DNA of 64,000 nucleotides from CALKJU01 sp035326425 (GTDB lineage Bacteria > Pseudomonadota > Alphaproteobacteria > Geminicoccales > Geminicoccaceae). Below are positions 15,612 through 23,663 of the stretch, in pieces. The notes under the pieces are model-generated. The model ran no database searches. It was not told where the DNA came from and saw nothing but the letters and a program-made list of their open reading frames with translations. Positions within the stretch are counted from its first letter, which is position 1, and the number at the start of each line of letters is the position of its first letter. The translations under genes were made by a program, and so were the position numbers. The stretch is from the NCBI GenBank assembly GCA_035326425.1, contig DAOLFG010000013.1, positions 1 to 64,000 of the forward strand, written 5' to 3'.

Positions 15612-17138
15612 TCACGAGGCCGCGAAGGGGATCGCCTCGTAGGTCGGCTGGCCGTTGCGCTGCAGCAGCAGCAGGACCGACTTGGCCCCGTTGCCGTGCG
15701 CCGACTTCACCGCGTCGATCACCTGCTGCGGCGAGGTGACGCTGTGGCCGCCGACCTCGAGGATCACGTCGCCGGGACGCACACCCTTGGACTCGGCGGG
15801 GCTGTTCGGCATCACCCGCTGCACCAGCACGCCGTCCTGGTTGTCCTCCAGGCCGAGACGCTGGCGCATCTCCTCGGACAGGGGCGCCAGGGCCAGGCCC
15901 AGCTTCGGCTGGTTGTCGGCAGCCGGCTGGTCGTTGGCCGCGACCTGCTCGTCGCTCTTCTGCTCCTGGATGGTGGCGGCCAGGCTCTCGCGCTTGCCGT
16001 CGCGCATCACCACGACGTCGACCTTGCTGCCGGCGTCGGTATCGGCGACGGCGCGGGTCAGGTCGCGCAGGGTGGCGATCTTCTTGCCGGCATACTCGAC
16101 GATGACGTCGCGGTTCTTGATGCCGGCGCCGGCCGCCGGGCTGTCCGGCTCGACCTTGGCGACCAGAGCACCTTCCGCATGGGGCAGGCCCAGGCTGGAG
16201 GCGATGTCCGGGTCGATCTGCTGGATGGCGACGCCCAGCCAGCCGCGCTCGACACGGCCGTCGTCCTCGAGGTCGGCCACGATCTGCTTTGCGAGGTTGG
16301 AGGAGATGGCGAAGCCGATGCCGATGCTGCCGCCCGAGGGCGAGTAGATCGCGGTGTTCACGCCCACCACCTGGCCATGCAGGTTGAAGGTCGGGCCACC
16401 CGAGTTGCCGCGGTTGATCGGCGCGTCGACCTGCAGGAAGTCCTCGTACGGACCCTGGCCGATCTCGCGGCCGGTCGCCGAGACGATGCCGGCGGTCACG
16501 GTGCCGCCGAGCCCGAACGGATTGCCGATCGCCAGCACCTTGTCGCCGACGCGCACCTTGCCGCTGTCGCCGAACTCGACGAAGGGCAGCGACTTGCCGG
16601 CCTTGATCTGCAGCAACGCCAGATCGGTCTTCTCGTCGACGCCCTTGACGGTGGCCTCGAGCTTCGAGCCGTCCTGGAGCGTCACCTCGACCTTGTCGGC
16701 GCCGCCGGCGACGTGGGCGTTGGTCACCACGAGGCCGCTGGGGTCGATGATGAAGCCCGAGCCCTCGCCGTGCGCCCGCTGGCGCTCCTGGCCGCGCGGC
16801 GACGCGTCGGGCATCTCGCCGAAGAACCGCTCGAAGAAGCGGCGCATCTCGGGATCGTTCATGCCCTGCGGCAGGCCGCTGCCGCCCTCGTCCTCGTCGA
16901 CCGTGCGCTCGACGCTGACATTGACCACGGCGGGGGCAACCGCGGCCACGAGATCGGCATAGCCCTGGTCGGCCGGCAGCTGCGTGATCTGCGCGGATTG
17001 CGGAACGGGATTGTCGCTCCACGCCGCCGTCCCGCCGGCAATGCCGGCGATCAATGCCACTGCCGCCGCCGAGCCCAGGACCAGGCCGCGGGATCGGAGG
17101 ACCCGCCGCGTCCTACCGGTGGGAAGCTCGTTCTGCAT
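15612..17138 (-). CDS. degP: DegP/HtrA-type periplasmic serine protease (Do family)
   Basis: Envelope quality-control protease/chaperone, 508 aa. An N-terminal membrane or signal segment covers about 17-40 (VLGSAAAVALIAGIAGGTAAW). The trypsin-like domain has the triad H142 (VVTNAHVAGG), D172 (EKTDLALLQIKAG) and S246 (INRGNSGGPT). Two PDZ domains follow, the first around GWLGVAIQQIDPDIA and the second at the C-terminus (NSPAESKGVRPGDVILEVGGH). The ATG at 17138 gives the expected basic signal start; the open frame reaches 17171. It lies upstream of an OmpR-type regulator and kinase on the same strand, a frequent alphaproteobacterial arrangement. Confidence 0.94.
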   Translation of the reverse strand: MQNELPTGRTRRVLRSRGLVLGSAAAVALIAGIAGGTAAWSDNPVPQSAQITQLPADQGYADLVAAVAPAVVNVSVERTVDEDEGGSGLPQGMNDPEMRRFFERFFGEMPDASPRGQERQRAHGEGSGFIIDPSGLVVTNAHVAGGADKVEVTLQDGSKLEATVKGVDEKTDLALLQIKAGKSLPFVEFGDSGKVRVGDKVLAIGNPFGLGGTVTAGIVSATGREIGQGPYEDFLQVDAPINRGNSGGPTFNLHGQVVGVNTAIYSPSGGSIGIGFAISSNLAKQIVADLEDDGRVERGWLGVAIQQIDPDIASSLGLPHAEGALVAKVEPDSPAAGAGIKNRDVIVEYAGKKIATLRDLTRAVADTDAGSKVDVVVMRDGKRESLAATIQEQKSDEQVAANDQPAADNQPKLGLALAPLSEEMRQRLGLEDNQDGVLVQRVMPNSPAESKGVRPGDVILEVGGHSVTSPQQVIDAVKSAHGNGAKSVLLLLQRNGQPTYEAIPFAAS

Positions 17139-17193
17139 TCGGATTGCTCCAGAACCTCTGGCCCCCGCCAAGTCGCGCGGGGCTGTTCACCTG

Positions 17194-17277
17194 CTGACAC
17201 GAGTGGATATAAGGCGATCACATGGAACTGTATTTTCGCTCGTGTGACAGTTCGTCCATGGACCCCGCACGGGGTCC
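17194..17277. promoter_or_regulatory. divergent degP / nitrilase-like promoter region with dyads
   Basis: This region holds two symmetric elements. CTGACACGAG (17194-17203) is mirrored by CTCGTGTGACAG (17239-17250), with one small insertion. GGACCCCG-CA-CGGGGTCC (17260-17277) is a perfect stem 6 bases before the GTG at 17284. An AT-rich TGGATATAAGG lies between. These could be operator and attenuator elements; no regulator is assigned. Confidence 0.35.
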
Positions 17278-17283
17278 GCGACG

Positions 17284-18009
17284 GTGAGGCTGGCGTTCTC
17301 GGCGCCGCCGCCCGGCGCGCTGGCGCCGGCTGTCGCCGCAGCCGCCGGCCGCGGCGCCTCGCTGCTGGTCCTGCCCGAGGCGGCCGACGACGCGCCGCCC
17401 GAGCCGTCGGACGGCGGGCCCGCCATCGAGGCCGCCGGCCTCGCCCGCCGGCACGGGATCGCCATCCTGCGCGGCTATGTCGAACGCTGCGTCACCGGCA
17501 TCTACGGTGCCGCCATGCTGATCGACCGGCAGGGCGTCTGCATCGCCAACTACCGCCAGGCCCATCTCCGCGACGACGTCCAGCGCCGGGATCCGGCGCG
17601 CCGGCCGGGGCAATGGCTGTCGGCCATGCCGGTCGAGGGCGTGAGGCTCGGCCTGCTGATCGGCTACGACATCGAGTTCCCCGAGCCGGCACGGGCGCTG
17701 GCGCTGGCCGGCTGCGGCCTGATCGCCGTGCTGGGCGGGGCCAGCGACAGCGATGCCGGCATGCTGCTGCCGGCCCGTGCCAGGGAGAACCGCTGCTGGA
17801 TCGCGCAGGGCGGTGCCGCCCCCCGCCTGGTCGGGCCGGACGGCGCCGGGCGGCGGCTCACCGAGGCGGCCGGCGGCGTGTGGCTCGGCGATGCCGAAGG
17901 GGCCGGCTCGCCCGACGCGGCGCGGGCGGCGCTGATGGCCGCCCGCCAGCCACGGCTGTACCAGGAGCTGGTGATCCCGCGCGCGGCGGAACAGGTTCGG
18001 CCGAGCTGA
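17284..18009 (+). CDS. nitrilase-fold protein lacking catalytic Lys and Cys
   Basis: Carbon-nitrogen hydrolase superfamily protein, 241 aa, with the family's landmarks in order. The glutamate of the usual Glu-Lys-Cys triad is present (E32, LLVLPEAA). The lysine of the usual NYRKxHL motif is replaced by glutamine (Q92, ANYRQAHL; codon CAG at 17557). The nucleophilic cysteine of the usual ICYDxEFPE motif is replaced by glycine (G127, LLIGYDIEFPE; codon GGC at 17662, one base from TGC). By family knowledge this should abolish amidase activity, so it is probably a pseudoenzyme with a binding or regulatory role. The start is a GTG at 17284. It is divergent from degP and followed by a stress protein gene 95 bases on. 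Confidence 0.82.
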   Translation: MRLAFSAPPPGALAPAVAAAAGRGASLLVLPEAADDAPPEPSDGGPAIEAAGLARRHGIAILRGYVERCVTGIYGAAMLIDRQGVCIANYRQAHLRDDVQRRDPARRPGQWLSAMPVEGVRLGLLIGYDIEFPEPARALALAGCGLIAVLGGASDSDAGMLLPARARENRCWIAQGGAAPRLVGPDGAGRRLTEAAGGVWLGDAEGAGSPDAARAALMAARQPRLYQELVIPRAAEQVRPS

Positions 18010-18104
18010 CCGCAGGCGGTTGCACCGCGGGACGAGCGGCCCATAATCGTGTCCGGCGGGCCGGCTTGCGGTCCGGCCAAATGCCCGTTGGATGAGCTCG
18101 GCCC

Positions 18105-18959
18105 ATGAAGACCATCCTCGCCCACCTCGAGATGAGCCCCGTCCTCGATTCGGTGCTGCGCTGCGCCTGGCTGACCGCCCAGCGGTTCGGCAGCTTCATC
18201 GAGGGGCTGCATCTGCGTCCCGGCCAGCCCGACGTCATCGCCGCCGGTGCCGACGGCTTCGTCGCCGCCGCCCCCGATCTGATCGCCGGCTTCGAGCGCG
18301 AGAGCCGCGACCGTGCCGAGAAGGCGCGCGAGGCCTTCGAGACCTTCATGCAGCAGAACGCGCTGCCGCGCGGCATCGCCGGCGGCAGCGGGCCGTCGGC
18401 GGACTGGCGCATCGAGACCTCGACCGGGCCGTCGCTGATCGGCAGCTGGGGCCGGATCTTCGACCTGCTGGTGATGGGCCGGCCGCTCGAGGACGCGATC
18501 TCGCCCAGCATGGCGGCGCTCGAGACGGCGCTGTTCGAGAGCGGCAGGCCGCTGCTGATCGCGCCGCCCGTGGCACCCGCCACGATCGGCGAGAACGTCT
18601 GCATCGCCTGGAACGGCAGCTCCGAGACCGCGCGCACCGTGGCCTTCGCCATGCCGTTCATCCTCGGCGCCAGGCAGGTGACGGTGGTGGGCGTGCAGAA
18701 AGGCATGGTGCCCGGGCCGTCGGGTGCCGAGCTCGCCCACAACCTGCGGCGCCACGGCATCCCGGTCGACTGGAAGGACGTGCCGAACACCGATCCCAGG
18801 GGGTCGGGCGAGGCGATGCTGGGCGAGGCCATGGCGCTGGGTGCCGACCTGATGGTCAAGGGCGCCTACACCCAGAGCCGGCTGCGCCAGATGATCTTCG
18901 GCGGCGCCACCAGCCACATCCTGGCCAAGGCCGAGCTGCCGGTGATCATGGCCAACTGA
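18105..18959 (+). CDS. universal stress protein (UspA family)
   Basis: Soluble protein of 284 aa with two USP-like halves. The N-terminus MKTILAHLEMSPVLDSVLRCAW is typical, and the C-terminal half (CIAWNGSSETARTVAFAMPFI, LMVKGAYTQSRLRQMIFGGATSHIL) carries the ATP-type USP motif ending in GG-x2-SHIL. The ATG at 18105 is clear. USP proteins act in stress survival, often by binding ATP or nucleotides. It may share a transcript with the nitrilase-like gene before it. The long form (about 280 aa) is common in Alphaproteobacteria. Confidence 0.9.
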   Translation: MKTILAHLEMSPVLDSVLRCAWLTAQRFGSFIEGLHLRPGQPDVIAAGADGFVAAAPDLIAGFERESRDRAEKAREAFETFMQQNALPRGIAGGSGPSADWRIETSTGPSLIGSWGRIFDLLVMGRPLEDAISPSMAALETALFESGRPLLIAPPVAPATIGENVCIAWNGSSETARTVAFAMPFILGARQVTVVGVQKGMVPGPSGAELAHNLRRHGIPVDWKDVPNTDPRGSGEAMLGEAMALGADLMVKGAYTQSRLRQMIFGGATSHILAKAELPVIMAN

Positions 18960-19090
18960 GCGGCGTCCCCGGCCCGCCGACCATCTGCCGCGTTGATGCG
19001 GCGGTGCGGCCTCGGCTATCAACCTCGGATACGACCGATCCACAAATGCGGCCCGGGCACGAAGCGGGCCGAACCTGTTCGGGAAACGCC

Positions 19091-21094
19091 ATGAGCATGG
19101 GCGCGATCGGCTCGACGCGGCGGGCCGGGGCATTGTCGACCGGCTGTTGCGGCGTGGCGCTGCTGGCGGCGGCCGGCCCGGCGGCATGGGCCGGGGTGCC
19201 GGCGGTGCTGCCGGGGCACGAGCCCGCCTCCCGGCTGATCCTGGTGCAGGCCCAGGTCGAGGCTCCGGCTGCCGCTCCCGCTGCGGATGGCGCGGCCACG
19301 CCGAGCAGCGCCGAGGAGCTGAAGGCGGCGATCGACGAGATCCGCGCCCGTCTCGCCCGCCAGCGCCAGGCGCACGGCGGTGCTCCCACCGGCCTCGCCG
19401 AGGATCTGCGCGCCAGCGGCCAGCGGATCGCCGAGCTGACGGCCGCCATGGAGCAGCTGCGCTCCGAGCGCGACGGCGTCCGCCAGGAGCTGGCGCTGGC
19501 GCGCGAGCAGAGCGAGCAGCTGAGCTTCCAGCTGGCCGAGCTGCGGCGGGCTGCCCGCGACGCCGCCGCCGCCGGCGACGAGCAGATGCGCGTGCTGGAG
19601 GGACGGCTGCGCGACCTCGGCGCCGAGCGCGACCAGGCGGCGCAGCGGGTCGAGAGCCTGACGGCCGAGCTGGAGCAGGCGCGGGCGGCGGCCGCCGCCG
19701 TGGCCCAGGGCCTGAAGGACGCCGAGGCGGCGCGTACGACGGTCGAGGCCTCGCTGAAGCAGGAGCAGGACGTCCGCGCCAAGGTCGACCAGGCCCTGCG
19801 CGACGAGCAGGCGGCGCGCCGGGACAGCGAGCAGAAGCTGCGCGACGAGCAGGAGGCGCGGCAGGCCGGCGAGCAGAAGCTGCAGGAGGCGGTCGCGGCC
19901 GGCGCCAGCAGCGCCGAGCAGGCGAGGGCGGCGGCGGCCCGGGCCGGCGAGGCGCTGGCCGAGCGCGAGGCCCGGCTCGGCGAGGCCGCGACGCGCATCG
20001 CCGAGCTCGAGCGCTCGCTGGCCGAGCGCGAGGCGTCGCGGCTGGCGGCGGCCGAGGACGCCACGCGCTCGCGCGCCGAGGCGCAGGCGGCCAGGGAGGC
20101 CGCCCAGGCCGCCGACGGCACGGTGAGGTCGCTGACGGCGCAGGTCGAGGAGGCCAGGGCCGAGGCCGCCCGCCAGGCGCAGGCGGTGGACGAGCAGAAG
20201 GCGGCGGTGGCGCGGCTCGACGACGAGGTCGAGCTGGCGCGCAAGGAGGCCGACGAGGCGGCGCGGCGGCGCTCCGAGGCGATGGCCGCCGACATCGCGG
20301 CGTCGCGGCAGCGCGCCCAGCGGCTGGACGCCGAGATCGCGGCGCTGCGCGCTGTCGCCACCACCTCGGTGAGCGAGGTGCAGAGCCTGGGCGAGCAGCT
20401 GATCGCCGCGATCGAGGAGAACCGCCAGCTCGGCTCGGCGCTGGGCGAGATGCGCTCGAGCCGGCAGGCGATGGACGGCGAGCTGGCGGCGGCGCGGCGG
20501 GACGCCCAGGCGGCCGGTGCCGAGGCCGCCTCGCTGCGTGCCGAGCTGGCGCGGGCGGTGCAGAAGGTGGCCGGGCTCGGCGAGGGCGAGGGCGAGGGCG
20601 AGGGCGAGGCGGCGGCAGGCGCCGCGTCGCCGGTGGCGTTGGTCAAGCTGCAGCTGAGCGAGGACGAATCGCACGCGGCCGAGTCCGCGGATTCCGCCGA
20701 GGTCACGGTCCTGCTGGCCGAGCTCAAGGCCGTCGATGCCGGCGACGGCTGGATGATGGCGATCCCCGAGGGCCTGGAGTTCCGCCCCGGCAGCGACCAG
20801 CTGGAGCCCAGCTCCACCGCCGGCCTCACCAAGGTGGCGAGGCTGATCGGCGATTTCGCCGCGCCGGCGGTGCGGGTGGTGGGCCACACCGATTCCGAGG
20901 GCGATGCCGAGGAGAACCGCACGCTGTCGCAGCGCCGCGCCCAGGCGGTACGCGACTTCCTGGTGGCGCAGCACGGCATCGAGGCCCGGATGGTCACCAC
21001 CGAGGGCTATGGCGAGAGCCGGCCGATCGCCTCGAACGAGACGCCTGCCGGCAGGCGCCTCAACCGGCGCGTCGAGGTCTACGTCAAGCGCTGA
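19091..21094 (+). CDS. OmpA-family protein with long coiled coil
   Basis: Envelope protein of 667 aa. A signal-like N-terminus spans about 1-36. From about 75 to 500 the sequence is an almost unbroken Ala/Glu/Arg-rich coiled coil with many LRDEQEAR-type repeats. A (Gly-Glu)5 tract, coded by a perfect hexanucleotide repeat, leads to the C-terminal OmpA-like peptidoglycan-binding domain (about 555-667: GLEFRPGSDQLEPSS, VVGHTDSEGDAEENRTLSQRRA, EGYGESRP, LNRRVEVYVKR). The ATG at 19091 precedes the hydrophobic segment; the upstream open frame overlaps the USP gene in another frame. It could tether the outer or inner membrane to peptidoglycan across a long periplasmic span. Confidence 0.88.
   Translation: MSMGAIGSTRRAGALSTGCCGVALLAAAGPAAWAGVPAVLPGHEPASRLILVQAQVEAPAAAPAADGAATPSSAEELKAAIDEIRARLARQRQAHGGAPTGLAEDLRASGQRIAELTAAMEQLRSERDGVRQELALAREQSEQLSFQLAELRRAARDAAAAGDEQMRVLEGRLRDLGAERDQAAQRVESLTAELEQARAAAAAVAQGLKDAEAARTTVEASLKQEQDVRAKVDQALRDEQAARRDSEQKLRDEQEARQAGEQKLQEAVAAGASSAEQARAAAARAGEALAEREARLGEAATRIAELERSLAEREASRLAAAEDATRSRAEAQAAREAAQAADGTVRSLTAQVEEARAEAARQAQAVDEQKAAVARLDDEVELARKEADEAARRRSEAMAADIAASRQRAQRLDAEIAALRAVATTSVSEVQSLGEQLIAAIEENRQLGSALGEMRSSRQAMDGELAAARRDAQAAGAEAASLRAELARAVQKVAGLGEGEGEGEGEAAAGAASPVALVKLQLSEDESHAAESADSAEVTVLLAELKAVDAGDGWMMAIPEGLEFRPGSDQLEPSSTAGLTKVARLIGDFAAPAVRVVGHTDSEGDAEENRTLSQRRAQAVRDFLVAQHGIEARMVTTEGYGESRPIASNETPAGRRLNRRVEVYVKR
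20579..20608 (+). repeat. (GGCGAG)5 in-frame hexanucleotide repeat
   Basis: Five perfect tandem copies of GGCGAG inside the OmpA-family gene encode five Gly-Glu pairs just before the C-terminal domain. Because the unit is six bases, copy-number change would keep the reading frame and alter linker length. Confidence 0.9.
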
Positions 21095-21202
21095 GGCCGG
21101 CCGGACAGTGGCGCAGGTCACAGCGCGCCCGGCCGGCGCCGCCTAAACCCGCCGTTAACCCGCCAGCGCCATACTGGGGGCGCTGGCTCCTGGTGGCCAT
21201 CG

Positions 21203-21847
21203 ATGGAACGCACGATGTCGCGTCTGTTTCCGCTGCACCTCGCCGCTCGCCTGCCGCGCCGCCTCGCCGCCGTCATGGTGGCGGTGCTGCTGCTGGCGGC
21301 CCCCGCCACGGCTGCCGACACGGTCGGCTTCGTGCGGCGGTTCGGTGACGAGGCGATCGCCATGCTGCGCGACCGCGCCGCCGGCGAGGCCGAGCGGCGC
21401 CAGCGTTTCGAGCAGCTGATGCGCAGCGGCTTCGACCTGCCGCTGGTGGCGCAGCTGGCGCTGGGCCGTCACTGGCGCTCGGCCACCGGCGAGCAGCGCG
21501 CCGAATATGTCGGCCTGTTCGAGCAGCTCGTGCTCGGCACCTATGCCCGCCGGCTCGACGAGTACGGCGACCAGCGCCTGCGGGTGGTGGGTGCCGTGCC
21601 GGCCGGCCAGGACAGCATGGTCGAGAGCTGGATCGAGGGCTCGGGCGAGCCGATCCGGGTGGACTGGCGGGTGCGCGAGACCGCCGGGGGTGCCCGCATC
21701 GTCGACGTGGTGATCGCCGGGGTCAGCATGCTGGTGACGCAGCGCGGCGAGTTCGCGGCGGTGATCGAGCGCAGCGGCGGCGTCGCCGGCCTGATCGACA
21801 ATCTCCGCCAACGCGTCGCCTCGGCCGGGCAGGTCCGCAGCAGCTAG
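21203..21847 (+). CDS. MlaC-family phospholipid-binding protein
   Basis: Periplasmic protein of the MlaC/Ttg2D family, 214 aa, which carries phospholipid between outer and inner membrane in Mla systems. A signal peptide ends near residue 38 (PATAAD). Conserved stretches are FEQLMRSGFDLPLVAQLALGRHW, YVGLFEQLVLGTYARRLDEY and the late VVIAGVSMLVTQRGEFAAVIERSGGVAGLI. The ATG at 21203 is used; an internal ATG at 21215 is also possible. There are no mlaE, mlaF, mlaD or mlaB genes nearby, so it is an orphan; a second orphan MlaC lies at 42.3 kb. It follows the OmpA-type gene by about 110 bases. Confidence 0.88.
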   Translation: MERTMSRLFPLHLAARLPRRLAAVMVAVLLLAAPATAADTVGFVRRFGDEAIAMLRDRAAGEAERRQRFEQLMRSGFDLPLVAQLALGRHWRSATGEQRAEYVGLFEQLVLGTYARRLDEYGDQRLRVVGAVPAGQDSMVESWIEGSGEPIRVDWRVRETAGGARIVDVVIAGVSMLVTQRGEFAAVIERSGGVAGLIDNLRQRVASAGQVRSS

Positions 21848-22220
21848 CTGCGGTTGCCGAGGAGGTGGTCGGTGGTCGGCCCCGAGATGGGCGGTTGCCC
21901 TTCGAGGGCCTCGTGGGGTCTTCGGCTGTCGTAGGCGCAGAGCCGGGCCGGCAGGTCGACAGCTCGGCGATCGGACGACGGCAAGGGTCCGGCACAGGCC
22001 CGCTCGCGCGGGCAGGCCTGGAGCGCTCGGCCATCGGCCGGAGGCCGATCCCCCGGAGGGATACCGGCAGAGCCGGCAGGTCGTTGGCGCGCGGCGTGCA
22101 GGGCCGGGTCCGCCTGCGCGTCGTCCCGGCGTCGGCGATCGCCTCGGCGAACCGATGGCTGCGATAGGCCGACTCCCTTTCGCGGCCGGGGACCGCGGGC
22201 CTGGCAACAACGACCTTCCA
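21844..22220 (-). pseudogene. IS481-type transposase C-terminal remnant (frameshifted)
   Basis: The only gene-free stretch above 300 bases holds a decayed transposase. On the minus strand, one frame reads ESAYRSHRFAEAIADAG and then RTRPCTPRAN, matching the DNGSAYRSHAF and RTRPYTPRTNGKAERF region of IS481-family integrase cores. After a frameshift, another frame reads PSSDRRAVDLPARLCAYD and then RRPHEALEGQPPISG, ending in LLGNRS and a TAG at 21844, matching the family's PSS-RRA-LP-WLH-YN-RPHG-L-PPIS-L C-terminus. The N-terminal half is missing and no terminal repeats are seen, so this is an inactive relic that overlaps the mlaC stop by three bases. Confidence 0.75.
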
Positions 22221-22258
22221 GCGCGGACTCGGACGGACAGCCTCCATGGCAGCGTCGG

Positions 22259-23653
22259 CTAGGGCAGCACCTTCCCCGGATTCATGATCCCCTTGGGATC
22301 GATCGCGTTCTTCAGCACCCGCATCAGCTCGACCGCCTCGCCGTGCTCCGCCTCCATGTAGCGGCGCTTGCCCTGGCCGATGCCGTGCTCGCCGGTGCAG
22401 GTGCCGTCCATGTCCAGGGCGCGCAGCACCAGCCGATCGGCGATGGCCTTGGCCTCGGCGACCTCGGCCGGATCGTCCGGGTCGATCACGAGGCCCAGGT
22501 GGAAATTGCCGTCGCCGACATGGCCCACCAGCGTCACCGGGAAGGAGGCGGCGTCCATGTCCTTTTTCGTCTCGACGATGCACTCGGAGAGCCGCGAGAT
22601 CGGCACGCACACATCGGTGCCCATCACCCTGGCGCCCGGCCGGATCGCCATGGTGGCGTAGTGCGCCTCATGCCGCGCCTGCCAGAGCTTGGCCCTGGCA
22701 TCGGCGTCGGTGGCCCAGCGAAAATCCTCGCCGCCGAAGTCCCTGGCCAACTCGGCCACCATCTCGGCCTGCTCCTGCACGCCGGCGGGCGTGCCGACGA
22801 ACTCGAAGAACAGGGTGGGCGCCACCTTGTAGTCGAGGCCGGCATGGCGGTTGATGGCATCGAGCAGCAGCGTGTCGACCAGCTCGACGCGCGACACCGG
22901 GATGCCGGACTGGATGGCGGCGATGGCGGTGTCGACCGCCGCCCCGATGTCGGGAAAGGCGCAGGCCGCGGCCGAGACGGCGGCCGGAATGCCGTAGAGC
23001 CGGACCGTCACCTCGGTGATGATGCCGAGCGTGCCCTCCGAGCCGACGAACAGCCGCGTCAGGTCGTAGCCGGCCGAGGACTTGCGCGGCCGCCGCGAGG
23101 TGCGGATCACCTTGCCGTCCGGCAGCACCACGGTCAGCGCCAGCACGTTCTCGCGCATGGTGCCGTAGCGCACGGCGTTGGTGCCGGAAGCACGGGTCGA
23201 GGCCATGCCGCCCAGCGTGGCGTCCGCACCGGGATCGACCGGGAAGAACAGGCCGGTGTCGCGCAGCCAGATGTTGAGCTGCTTGCGGCTGACGCCGGCC
23301 TGCACGGTGACGTCGAGATCCTCGGGACTGACCCGCAGGATCTCGTTCATGCGCGAGAGGTCGACGCACAGGCCGCCCATCACGGCACCGACATGGCCCT
23401 CGAGCGAGGTGCCGGCTCCGAACGGGACGACCGGCGTGCCGGTGCGGGCGCAGGCCGCGACGATGGCCGAGACCTCCTCGGTGCTGGTCGGAAAGCACAC
23501 GGCGTCCGGCGCCTTGACCGGGTGCCAGGACTCGTCGCGGCCGTGCTGCTCGCGCACCGCACCCGCCCGCGTCAGCCGGTCACCCAGGAGCGCGCTCAGC
23601 TCTGCCCACAACGGCTCTGCGAGCCCGACGCTCGCCCCCCTCATCTCGCCCAT
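22259..23653 (-). CDS. FAD-linked 2-hydroxyacid dehydrogenase (D-lactate dehydrogenase/GlcD type)
   Basis: Flavoprotein of the FAD-binding oxidase family (FAD_binding_4 plus FAD-oxidase C), 464 aa, predicted to oxidise a D-2-hydroxyacid with electron transfer to cytochrome or quinone. The FAD domain shows VVPFGAGTSLEGHVGA and the DPGADATLGGMASTRASGTNAVRYG stretch. The C-terminal domain includes the metal/active-site histidines in GHVGDGNFHLGL and the closing GTCTGEHGIGQGKRRYMEAEHG signature. The ATG at 23653 follows the Gfo/Idh stop by 10 bases. As last gene of the TRAP operon, it probably oxidises the imported hydroxyacid or an intermediate; lactate itself is not certain. Confidence 0.9.
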   Translation of the reverse strand: MGEMRGASVGLAEPLWAELSALLGDRLTRAGAVREQHGRDESWHPVKAPDAVCFPTSTEEVSAIVAACARTGTPVVPFGAGTSLEGHVGAVMGGLCVDLSRMNEILRVSPEDLDVTVQAGVSRKQLNIWLRDTGLFFPVDPGADATLGGMASTRASGTNAVRYGTMRENVLALTVVLPDGKVIRTSRRPRKSSAGYDLTRLFVGSEGTLGIITEVTVRLYGIPAAVSAAACAFPDIGAAVDTAIAAIQSGIPVSRVELVDTLLLDAINRHAGLDYKVAPTLFFEFVGTPAGVQEQAEMVAELARDFGGEDFRWATDADARAKLWQARHEAHYATMAIRPGARVMGTDVCVPISRLSECIVETKKDMDAASFPVTLVGHVGDGNFHLGLVIDPDDPAEVAEAKAIADRLVLRALDMDGTCTGEHGIGQGKRRYMEAEHGEAVELMRVLKNAIDPKGIMNPGKVLP

Positions 23654-23663
23654 GTCGCTATCC

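Noticed and set aside
18946..21121. Minus-strand long frames across the OmpA-family gene
   Set aside because: Low-complexity Ser/Ala/Arg shadows of the coiled-coil coding strand.
21865..22167. Plus-strand 100-aa open frame in the mlaC-dehydrogenase gap
   Set aside because: No domain or ribosome-binding site; it is antisense to the transposase remnant.
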